A DNA stretch of 64,000 nt from Neurospora crassa OR74A (taxonomy: Eukaryota > Ascomycota > Sordariomycetes > Sordariales > Sordariaceae). Shown piece after piece: positions 44,934 to 54,786 of this stretch (its first letter is position 1; each line of letters opens with the position of its first letter). Below the pieces are notes generated by a model. That model did not search any database, had not been told where the DNA came from, and saw only the letters and a program-made list of their open reading frames with translations. The position numbers and the translations under genes are program-made. Location: the NCBI RefSeq assembly GCF_000182925.2, contig NC_026507.1:3906001-3970000 (forward strand). Direction: 5' to 3'.

Positions 44934-45514
44934 AGGTGGGAATATCACGAGCTGATGCTTCTTGTAGGGTACCTAGGTAGTGGTGGTTGAGTATGGCTTG
45001 AAAGGGTCATATCCCTCTCTATGATGCTTGAAGAAGGAACAATGCTTGAAGCGATGGCAAAAGCAATTCAAAGCAAGCATGTATTGTACAGCGTGAATGT
45101 GCGCTTGGACGACCAATAGTATCTAACTTCATTACACAATATCATTAACAGGTACCCAACTACGTAACTTGTCGGTAGGATACATTGACCGACAAGGTAC
45201 TAGTAGAACAGGTGTGTAGTAACAAAGTCTTCTGAAGTCGTATTGCACGAGGCGCGAGAACCCGAAGCTGATTAATTCCCTGCCCCTCCCCCTTTTCCCC
45301 TCCTCCTCTCCCTTCATCAGTGTCTTTCCATTTTTGGATCAATCCGTGTACTTGAAACTGGATGATTTGTCATTGCCCAAGACATACGACACTTGCCCGT
45401 AACTCTTCATCACTCCCTTCCCAGTTTTCGCTTCGAATCGTGCTCATCATCCGGTTTTGTTCCTTTTTCCCTCTCGATCTAACAAAGGAGAAAGGAAAGA
45501 AAAACATCATCAGA
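44934..45514. other. Convergent intergenic region
   Basis: It holds two 3' ends. A TACCTAGGTA palindrome lies at 44970-44979. No gene is seen. Confidence 0.4.
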
Positions 45515-47366
45515 TCAGAATCCCCACGAGTCCGGTCTATCCCGCCAATTCGACGGACCCGCATGTCCTTCCCTCGGCGCCGCCATCGACGACGACGACG
45601 ACATCTGCGTCGTTGACAACCCCGACTGTCTCATCGGCATCGGCATAGGCTGCAACGGCTGAAACTGCATCGCCTGACTATGCGACGTGCTCGGCGGCAA
45701 CGCCCAGGACGCGGTACTGTTGCTGCAAGCGGTGGAAGGCGGCAACATCGAGGCAGAAAAGATGCCGCTGCTAGCAATACTGACGCCGCCAAGCGATTCG
45801 ACGCTGTTGCCGCGCGAGTGGTGGGAGTGTGTCGGCGAGGGGGGTTGCGGGAAGTAATCGGACATGCTGGTGGACACGCGTTCGAACATGCTGTGACGGT
45901 TTTCATTGGGCGTCGGGGACCTGAGGCCGTGAGCCGTGTCGAGGCCGGGCGGTGGGATGGCTTTGGTAGGGGCGCGGCTGGCGGTAGGGTTGGGTTGCGT
46001 GACAGGGGCGGGCAGGATGGTGCCGTAGTTGACGTTCTTCCCTTTCTCGGTCATAGTGGGTGATGTTGGCTCATCGTCCTCGAGGAGCAGGCCTTTGCCC
46101 ATCGAGGATCGCTTCTTGTCACGCTTCGTGTAGGCGGCTACTTTCAGGGGGGTGTACTTGATGAGGAAGTTCTGGACGCGGGCGTTGCGGCGGTATTTGT
46201 AAAGGAGAAGGAACAGAACAAAGAAGAGGACCACGATGGCTGGGGGATATGAATATTAGTGATAAGTTCTTGGGGAGTTATGGCTGATGGGCTGACTTAC
46301 TGATGACACCACCGGCGATACCAGATACAAGACCCGTGCTGCTGGTATTGGGCGAGTCCCCAGCGGGACTGTCACTATTTCCAGTGGTTGAGCCTCCACC
46401 CGCTGGCGTGTGAGTTGAGCCCGGGGTAGGATAAAGGTCTGGGTTGCCCCGTGAGGGGTCATCAGATCCAGATGCTTGCCCAGGGATGGTGCTTTCTACT
46501 GCCGGGATGCTTGTTGGCGTGCCTGCGGCGACCCATGCAGTGGAGAGCGTAGTAGAAATGGCTTGGCCGTTATGCTGGATTGCTGAGTTATAGGATGTGG
46601 CCGAAGGCTGAGAACCCTGCGTCCAATTATCCCCATCCCCCAAGGTACCATCCCCAACCGTGTGTTCGCCCGACTCGGATGACTGACTCGGGGCTGCCAA
46701 TGGGGCGGCGAGAACAACGTTCCCAGGAAAAAATGCATTCCCATCAAAGCTGGCTGAGGTAGCCGTGGGCTGTACTGCAGTCGTATCCGAAGTCATGCTC
46801 GGTGGTGGAACGGTGGTGTTGTTGTCGTTATCAGATCCGACAGGTCCTGTGGCTCCCTTGCCAGAGTTGGATCCATCATTCCCTGCATTTCCAGCGTTAC
46901 CCTTATCCGCACCATTCGAACCAGGGCCACTTCCTGGTTCGTTACCTTGTCCAGATCCTTCACCCGATTTAGTTCCATGATTCGATCCTGACCCTTGTTC
47001 AGCTCCCTTCGTTGGCTGCGGCGTGATGCTGGTTGGCGAGGGCTTCACGACTGCGGGAGCAGTAGTGGCTGGCGGTGCTACCACTACCGGTGGCTGTGTC
47101 ACAACGGGAGGACTCGCGGGCTGAGTCTTTGTTGCGGCTGGAGGTGGTGCTACAACTGCAGGAGGTGAAGTTGCGGCTGGTGCCGGTGTTGTCGTCGGCT
47201 TTGTTGTCGGCGTTGTTGACTGCGGCGGCGCCTCCACTGGCTCTTCTGGCGTAGGACAACCTGGTGCCTTGGGAAAGGCCTTGCACAATGGGCTCAGAAG
47301 CTTGTCAAAGACTTCCTGGATTATCCGCTTCTCCAAGCCATGGTGGAACCCATCTTGATTGTCCAT
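45515..47366 (-). CDS. Stalked single-pass membrane protein (family A, copy 2)
   Basis: Exon 1 (47366-46301) and exon 2 (46239-45515) flank a 61-bp intron (GTAAGT donor, CACTAAT branch site, CCCAG acceptor) and give 596 residues. After a short N-terminus (MDNQDGFHHGLEKRIIQEVF) with two cysteines (LCKAFPKAPGC) comes a stalk of about 330 residues rich in Pro, Thr, Ser and Gly. A hinge (GLVSGIAGGVI) runs into one transmembrane helix (TIVVLFFVLFLLLY), cut by a phase-1 intron. Then come KYRRN and a cytoplasmic tail with SPT(P/S)-type and NSVESLGG motifs. The LSPLCKAFPKAPGCPTPEE segment may be part of a small extracellular domain. Architecture, hinge, intron place and the NSVES motif match the protein at 28.2-29.7 kb. 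Surface sensing is a guess from architecture only. No cleavable signal peptide is visible at this start. Confidence 0.65.
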
Positions 47367-48996
47367 TGTTTGGCTGGTCTCGGTGCCGTTCAGATCACAA
47401 AGAGTGTGATATGTGGACAGTGATATCTCGTTGAAGTTGTCCGCTGGTCATTGGATATGCTGATAGCGAATGTTTTGCTGCTGTCAAACGAGTGACATCC
47501 CAAACGAGTGGAGGGATCTGTTGCAGAGTGGGACGAAGTTAGGGAACAGAGAAGAGAGAAAAAGAACAGACGAGACGCATTTGGTAGCGTGGATCGGAGA
47601 TCATGGACACTAGCAAGAGTTATACTAGCTCAGAGGTAATGAAATCAGGTCCTGTATAGAACCCGGTGTCTCTCACCAGGAGTCACATCCGTTACCTCCC
47701 GAGCTCAACGTCGACGAATCATGGAAGTCGTGGGCCGGGGGAAAAGCAACGGCAGTACAGTCTTTGATGCATGGACTGCACATTGGCCTCTGTTGCTGAG
47801 CAGTTGAGCCCTGTAACTGGTCTCCCTAGGTTTGGCAAAGATCGACGGGACGGCCCTTGTCGAATGGAGGTCTGTACCTGACGCTATACCCAGGGCGGGA
47901 TAGCGCAATCTGCCCCCAATTTCAACTTCCCCGAGCTCCCGCTTGGCACCGATAATTCAGGGGCCACACTGGCCATGAGGCACCCCGAGCTCGACGACGA
48001 CGATGCTACCCTGGACCCCAGTATCACATCCAAGTTCTTGACCATAGCCACGGCGGCAGCAGGGCGGACTCTCCGCGGTTTGAAAAGACGATATCTGGTC
48101 GGCGAGACTGTGCAGAACAGAAAGCCCGGCGTTGCAGCGGGCTGACTTGGCTGATGAAGAGACAATTTCCGGGGCCTCGAGTCTAGTGCACGCCAACAAG
48201 CTCCGCGCGCTAGATAACAAAAGGGACAAGGACACTTTATCCGGTCTTTTCGGCTCCTGTTTGCAACTTGGCGGTGCACCTCAAACAGTGTTTCGACTGG
48301 GATGGCATTAAGCTGCGTCGCGTGTCCTGGTCGCATTCTGTGAGGGCTTGTGGGACTTGTCCGGAAGACACGAGGAGCGGTAGGGCGAACAGCATTGGGC
48401 GGGAAGCGCACAGGTCATGGCAGATCCGAAGCTGATCCCATCAGTGATCCAAGGCCGATCACGCAGTCTCGACGGGGAAAGGGTCGGCGCAGAGCACCTC
48501 GTCACCCACGCTCATTTCCGTCTCTGTATGGCACACGCTGATCTTTGACGGATAAGGCTAAGGCAGGAGCCCAAAAGAGTGAAGATACGAGGTGGAACAA
48601 AAAGAGGTTGGACGAGACAGGCCGTGTCTATTGTCAGGTTTGCACGTTGCAAGTCGCTTCGAGCAATTACTGGCCTTGCAATATGTACACCACATGCAGC
48701 ACAGTTTTCAAGCTCGGTTTTCCTTCGAACTGTGTTTGAAGCGTGGGCCACCCAAATTATCTCGTCGTCGTCTCTTCGTCGACGCGGAGCCCGATCAGAT
48801 AGATGGACAAGGTTCCTCGCTTGCATGGCCCTGCATGGCCCTGCATGGCCTTTTTCAGAGTCGATTGGGACGCTTAGGGACCCCCACTTTTACACTTGCT
48901 GCTTGAAGGTACACTGAACTAGGTAAACATCACATTGGCTTGTTCGTCTTTCCTGGTCCGTGCTGCCGCCAAGTCCCACGTTCAGGCCGAAGTCAG
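47367..48996. other. 1.6-kb region with no confirmed gene
   Basis: The left end is the promoter of the stalked membrane protein. A plus-strand open stretch at 47888-48145 reads like protein (GIAQSAPNFNFPELPLG, then MRHPELDDDDATLDPSI) but has no start or partner exon. A 10-bp unit ending GCATGGCC is repeated three times at 48821-48850. Confidence 0.4.
48821..48850. repeat. 10-bp tandem repeat, three units
   Basis: CTGCATGGCC occurs three times in a row, the first copy with one mismatch (TTGCATGGCC), in an intergenic region. Confidence 0.85.
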
Positions 48997-49278
48997 TCAC
49001 TTTGTGGTTTTTGACGAGGTTGAAAAAGACATATTATCGGGTTGGGGTGAGGTTGATGCCGTGGTTGGGACAAGTGTTGTTGTTGAAGAGTTGCTGTTGG
49101 CCCCAGATTGTGGAATTGACCCAACTTCGCGTATCTGGTAGACTGTAACAGGCGAAGAACCCAATGCTTCCGTCATAGTGCAGATGACGTTGTTAGCCTG
49201 CCATCCACACTATGAATAATATCGGGTATCAGCCCCTTGCTCTCTCCACCTCGGTTCGACTCCGGCTGAAGCTCGCCA

Positions 49279-49820
49279 TCACCAGGCATACACCGTTGGG
49301 GGTACTGGTACCGCATTTGATGAAGCTGACGAGGTGGAGGTGACGCTTGTCCCTGACGAACTTTGTTCTTCAGGGTGTTGCCGACGAGCCATACCGACAA
49401 TCTCCCTATCACGGGTCACCATCACACCCAGGAAATTTGATAACCACATGACTTGGTAGTCAGGGCTGGGAATAGTGACGCTAGGTCAGTGGGTGAAACG
49501 CTCAGAAAACCAAACATCTTTTTTCGGACATACCCGTCTTCACCCAAGTTTGCCGAGGTCCATTGGGGAGCTTCGACGTGGTCAAAACCACGATTTACCC
49601 GTACGTAGCAGCGTTCGGCAAGGAAGTAGACGGCAATGATGATTAAAACGCAGGGGAAGAGAGCGCCCATAATGTTCCATGATGATTGAAGCGAGGGCGG
49701 TTTGGACCTTGTGCTCAAGATGTCTGTTTGAGGAGAACGGTTCGGTAAGGCCAAGGCCAAGGTCAAGCTGGACCACAAACAGCTGGCAAGGAGGATTTGG
49801 GTGGTGGTAAGTGAGGACAT
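49279..49820 (-). CDS. Small signal-peptide and single-helix membrane protein
   Basis: Exon 1 (49820-49534) and exon 2 (49480-49279) flank a 53-bp intron (GTATGT donor, CACTGAC branch site, CCTAG acceptor) and give 162 residues. The start has a signal peptide (ILLASCLWSSLTLALALP), then a 25-residue linker and one transmembrane helix (WNIMGALFPCVLIIIAVYFL). The cytoplasmic tail reads RVNRGFDHVEAPQWT, then DYQVMWLSNFLGVMVTRDRE and a Ser/Thr-rich end. Not recognised. Without splicing, exon 1 runs on to a stop at 49422, giving a 132-residue protein. The coding sequence may also continue: a phase-0 splice from 49301 (donor GTGTAT) to an exon starting ANNVICTMTEALGSSPVTVY and ending at 48997 gives a longer Ser/Thr-rich tail. 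The signal plus transmembrane start is solid; the 3' end is open. Confidence 0.5.
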
Positions 49821-51421
49821 TTTCTTGTCGTACTTCATTGGGTTATTTCGATAAGCAAGTGTTGCATGGGATCCAGCTGAGCAGAAAGGGTGGTAAAAGC
49901 TTCTCTCCTTTCTTTTTTTCTTTGAAGATTTGTGGCCACAGCCGCGGAAAAGTTGAGATAGCAGCTGACGGTATGTAGGCCAGATAAACACTCGTCTATC
50001 CATCCGTACAACCGTACGAAGATGAGAGATTGTTAATGGGAGTTCACAGCCGGCGAGTACCCAGCCATCTGTTTTGAGCTCGAGTCTCCCTGTGTTTCGT
50101 CAAAGGAAATGCCACTGAGTTGTGAAAGGGGGGAACTGAGGATAGCACAATGTTTGAACGATGTAAGACGAGTAGTCCAGCGTCCGTTTGTCATGAGGAC
50201 CAGGAAGAGTATACGAAGCCAGAGGTACCACCAACGCACACAAAGGGCGCTTCTTGAGGCAGGTGGTAAGACGAAGTGCGCCTGTATCGTGGACGTCTGT
50301 CGCCATTGTCTTCGCCCAATCATATGATTTGCCGGGCTGTATTAAGAATGTCAACCTGACATACATACGGAAAAGCTCAAGTTTGATTGAGAAAGCTTCG
50401 AATACAGTTAGCGTCTCGAGGGCACTGGGTGGCGATTGGCACTGCATCTTGATCACAGTGTAGTTCGTTCATCGACGGGGAGCTGAGCCACGAGAGAGTT
50501 TTGAATTTGCCGGGCCGCATCTCCGTGGTAGGGAGAGACGTAGACCAGATACTGTATGTGGTGCGTCGTCAGACTTCAACATTGTCGTCGTCACACCGCC
50601 GCAAGATAAACTTCATTTGGCTGCACCGCGAGACGCCGTGCCTGGCGGTCGTCATCCATGACAAAGTAGCTGAGTCAGAGTCGTAAGCGCTGGTTAAATT
50701 CCTTTCGGAAGGTCACAGTACAAGTCGGACTGCGGTGGTGTGATGGACATATCGAGGAATTCCAGTCTGACTGGTGACAAATTGAAATGCGACTGGAGAC
50801 GGATGAAGTGAGGTTATCGCAAAGTTCCTTTACAAAAGTTGTGTCCGGGCCTAGAGGTAGGTACCTTACTGAAAAGGCCATCTTCTACTAACACATTATC
50901 ACCTTTTCTGTGGCTGAAATTGTTAGCTCACGATAATCGCTGCCATGAGCATTATCAATGCCGAGACCCGCGCACCTTCCGAATTGGGTCCTGTCGGCAG
51001 TCAGCCATTGGATGACGAATCGGCCAGGATGGGACGAGCGGGTACCTGGATTGAGCATTGGCCAATGGCGTTGCGCCAACTCGGTGAGCTCCCTCCCCCG
51101 CTTTATGTACTCCTCCGTCACAGCTGAGCTCCTTCTGTTGTTATTGTTTGGACCTCCACGGTGAGCTGTCCGCGTGTCGCATCATCACAGCCACAGGACG
51201 TTACCTAGGCTCAGGACTCATCTGCAGGTAGCTGTAGCGCCCCTCTCGTGCTACAAGTTGGGCCTTTTTCCACTTCCTCGGGTCGACACTGAAATCTCCT
51301 CCTCCAATTTCCAACCTCCTCCTCCTTGTCCACCACTCTGTAACAATCACACGACGTGGCGAGACAACGGCCGGAAAGGTTTCACCCGTCAACATAAACA
51401 AGTCACCCCAAGACCATAACA
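49821..51421. other. 1.6-kb divergent intergenic region
   Basis: No gene is supported. It holds promoters of the small membrane protein and of the amidohydrolase gene. AGAGGTAGGTACC motif sequence lies near 50852-50864. Confidence 0.35.
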
Positions 51422-54352
51422 ATGGACGAGAAGGGCGGCGGGCTGCCCCCGTACACCGCTACGGCGCCTCCCCCTCCGGCATGGAAGAGGAAGAAGATGC
51501 GCCGGTCCAGAGGCCTCAAGTTCCTCGCCGTCGCCTGCATGGGCTTCATCGCCTATGCCCAGTGGAGACAGCTGCCCTCGCGCTCTGGGCCCGTCAACGG
51601 CAACGTTACGGTCCACGGCCTGTCGGTGCAACGTTTGCACGACGACCTCACCACCTGCTCCAAGCTGCGCCAGAAACCCCAAGACCCCATCGGCGAGGGC
51701 CGCGAGAAGAACGCCCGCTACATCGATGGCCATGCTCCCACCCTCATCAAGAACGCGACTGTCTGGGTGGGAGAGCCGGCCAAGGGCACCTCTGCTGCCG
51801 ATGCGCGCAAGGGCAAGGGCTACAGCTGGATCAAGGCCGATGTCTACCTCGAGTATGGCCTCATCAAGAAGGTCGAGTCCGACATCGCCGCCTCCACTCT
51901 GCCCAAGGGCACCCACGTCTTTGACGCCAAGGGCCGTCCCCTTACCGCTGGCATCATTGACATGCACAGCCATGCCGGCGTAGACTCGTTGCCTAGTCTT
52001 GACGGCAACGAAGACACCAACGAGCTCTCGGCGGACATCACCCCCTTTGTCCGCTCCATCGACGGCATCCAGCCCAACGACCACCAGATCCAGGTCATCA
52101 AGTCTGGCGGTGTCACCACCAGCTTGGTCCTCCCCGGCTCGGGCAACAACATGGGTGGTGAGGCATACGCCATCAAGCTGGCTGTTGGTAAGCCCGACGG
52201 TCGTAACGAGACCAGTGCCACCGACATGCTGGCTGACCCCGAACGCAACTGGAGGTTCATGAAGATGGCCTGCGGTGAGAACGCTAAGCGCGTTTACGGG
52301 CGGGTTGGAGAGCAGGGCCCCACCAGCCGTATGGGCGAGAGCTGGGAGTTCCGTCACGCCTTTGAGCAGGCGACCAAGTTGGTGCGCGCCCAGGATGACT
52401 GGTGTGATGCCGCCACTGCAGTCGGTGTGCAGAAGATGAAGGGATATCTCCCCCAGGAATTGAAGTGGGAGTCGCTTGGCGCCTTGTTGCGCGGACAGAT
52501 TCACCTCAACACTCACTGCTACACCATCCCCGATCTCGAGGCTTTTGTCGATCACACCAACGAGTTCAAGTTCAAGGTCCGGGCCTTCCACCATGCCCAT
52601 CAGACCTATCTGGTTCCAGAGGTAAGTCACAGAGCCGAAAAGATTATCAGGCTATTCTGTTGCTGACGAAACGGACGACAGATTCTCAAGCGCGCCTACG
52701 GTGGTGACCCTCCTGCCTCTGCCATCTTTGCCGATAACATGTACTACAAGGCCGAGTCCTACGTCGGTTCCGAGTTTGCTGGAAAGTACCTCTGGGACAA
52801 CGACTTGACCCCCATCTATGTCAGCGACAACCCGGTTCTCAACGCCCAGCACGTCCTGTTCGAGGCCGCCAAGGGCCACAAGTATGGCTTGCCCTACCAC
52901 GCTGCTCTCGCCTCCGTAACCACCGCTCCAGCTGAGCGTCTCGGCTTTGGCAACAGACTCGGCAAGATTAAGCCTGGATTTGACGCCGATGTCGTTGTCT
53001 GGGACAGTGATCCTCTCGAGGTGGGCGCCACTCCTGTGCAGGTGTGGATCGACGGTACTGCTCAGTTTGAGCACCCTGTCGTGCTGAACAAGACCGTGCC
53101 CAAGTTGATCATTTCGGAGGAGAGCACCTCTACCATTGTTGAGGAACCTGTCGACATGAACTCGGTTGTCTTCACTGGCATCACCAATGTTCTTGGTGAC
53201 GTTGAGATCCAGGGTGGAAGCAAGGACGCAAAGTCCTACAGCGCCGTCATTCGCAACGGCAAGGTCACTTGCGTCGGTGTCTGTGCCGAGGAGGTGCGCA
53301 TGGCATCTACCTCCAAGATCCCAGTCATTGAGCTCAAGGACGGTCACTTCACCAGTTCTTTCACGGCCTTTGGCTCCCAGATCGGCCTAAACGCCATCGA
53401 CGCCGAAGACTCCACCGACAACGGCGACAACGTCAATGTCTTTACCCGTGCCGAAGACGGTCTCACCCTCGACACTAAGAAGCTGCACGCGGCCTACAAG
53501 TACGGCGTCACCAAGGCCATCACGGCACCCAAGTTCAACGGCGGCCAGACCCACCACGGCACGAGCGTCGGCTTCCTCACAGGTGCCACTAACCCCCTTG
53601 CCAATGGCACCATCTTTGCCAGCGACGTCGCCGTCCACTATAGCCTGAACCCCGACGCCAAAGAAGCCGAGGGCACGCCCTCTCTGTCCGCAGCCGTCGG
53701 CGCTCTCCGCCGCAAACTTCTCCAAGCCGCCACCAAGCTCAAGAAGAACGAGACCATCGAGCCGGCCGACCTGTATTCCGAGTCCATCTTCCTGCAAAAG
53801 GTGGTCAACGGCTCTCTCCCGCTCGTCCTGACCGTCCACAACGCCGACATCATCGCGGCCGCCCTGCGTGTCAAGAAGGACGTCGAGTCCCTCACCTCCA
53901 GCAAGATCCACCTCGCTATCATTGGCGGCGCCGAATCGCACCTTGTCGCTGATGAACTTGCCGCCGCGCAAGTCGGCGTCGTTCTTGCCCCTCTCCAATC
54001 GTTCGCCACCTCGTGGGACCAGCGCCGCGCGCTTTCGGGCGCTCCGCTGACCAACGGCACGGCTATCGACGTGCTTCTCGATGCTGGTGTTACCACGGCG
54101 ATCGGGTTGGAGGAGGATTGGCTGGTTAGGGACTTGGGATTGTTGGCGGGTATTGCGTATGCGAATGGCGGTGGAAAGTTGAGCAAGAAGAGCGCACTGG
54201 AGTTGGTGAGTGGGAATGTGTATAAGATTCTGGGGGCCAAGGAGCCCAAGGTCGAGGAGGGCCACTTTGTGGTGTTTGAAGGGAGCCCGCTGAGGATTCA
54301 GAGCAGGGTGAAGGCGGTTTCCGGGGGGTTGGGGGTTGTTAGTGTTTTTTGA
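51422..54352 (+). CDS. Membrane-anchored amidohydrolase-family protein
   Basis: Exon 1 (51422-52621) and exon 2 (52682-54352) flank a 60-bp intron and give 956 residues. A basic stretch (KRKKMRRSRG) followed by one hydrophobic segment (LKFLAVACMGFIAYAQW) near residue 35-50 indicates a type II signal anchor. The amidohydrolase start is VFDAKGRPLTAGIIDMHSHAGVDSLP, with the metal-binding His-x-His. Later histidines (FHHAHQTYLVPE) and the Asp in IYVSDNPVLNAQH sit where the family has metal ligands. The C-terminal part repeats the composite domain (IPVIELKDGHFTSSFTAFGSQIGLNAIDAEDSTDN, FNGGQTHHGTSVGFLTGA) without a clear His-x-His, suggesting a degenerate second half. This type is often labelled a carbohydrate esterase family 9-like or imidazolonepropionase-like protein in fungi; the substrate is unknown. 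Long open frames on the opposite strand are codon-bias shadows. Confidence 0.8.
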
Positions 54353-54694
54353 GTGACTAAGTGAGACACGATGACTGATGATGGTTTTTGGAAATGATAC
54401 GGGTTTGGACATGTGGGATATGAGGGATATGATGAGATGTCTGACATTTGGATATGAAACGATGATTGATGACAAGATATATACGAAGGAATGAAGATAT
54501 TACTATGCTTTTGCAAATGCCTCTTGTGCATCACAACACATGAGCTAGTGTCTCCTCGTTCGCTCGTGCACCGTGGTGATTGATCCCCGAGCCGTGTTCC
54601 TCGATGCAGTGGCGACTTTGTAGCTGGGACACCGTCCCCCATGAGTCATGACTACATAGGCAAAGATTTTGACGTTGAAAATTCAACAACAACA
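54353..54694. other. Spacer between amidohydrolase gene and tRNA
   Basis: No gene is seen; ATGAxATGA-like sequence from 54360 to 54480 is probably the amidohydrolase 3' UTR. Confidence 0.35.
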
Positions 54695-54768
54695 GGTCCG
54701 ATGGTGTAGTTGGTTATCACGTCAGTCTAACACACTGAAGGTCCCCAGATCGAGCCTGGGTCGGATCA
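54695..54768 (+). tRNA. tRNA-Val (anticodon AAC)
   Basis: The cloverleaf is complete by eye. Acceptor GGTCCGA pairs with TCGGATC (one G-T pair) and the D arm is GTGTAGTTGGTTATCAC. Anticodon stem TCAGT pairs with ACTGA around the loop CTAACAC, and T stem CCCAG pairs with CTGGG around ATCGAGC. The anticodon AAC reads valine GUU and, with inosine at the wobble position, GUC and GUA-type codons. No intron is seen and the discriminator base is A. Internal A-box (TGGTGTAGTTGG) and B-box (AGATCGAGCCT) promoter elements are recognisable. Confidence 0.93.
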
Positions 54769-54779
54769 AATCTGTTGAA

Positions 54780-54786
54780 TTTTTTT
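54780..54786 (+). terminator. RNA polymerase III terminator
   Basis: Seven consecutive T lie 12 bp after the tRNA-Val end, the usual stop signal for polymerase III. Confidence 0.8.

Noticed and set aside
51389-52630. 413-codon open frame on the minus strand across the amidohydrolase gene
   Set aside because: Its codons mirror the GC-rich third positions of the plus-strand gene, and it has no recognisable features; the plus-strand protein has family motifs.
53387-54475. 362-codon minus-strand open frame
   Set aside because: Same reason: shadow of the second exon of the amidohydrolase gene.
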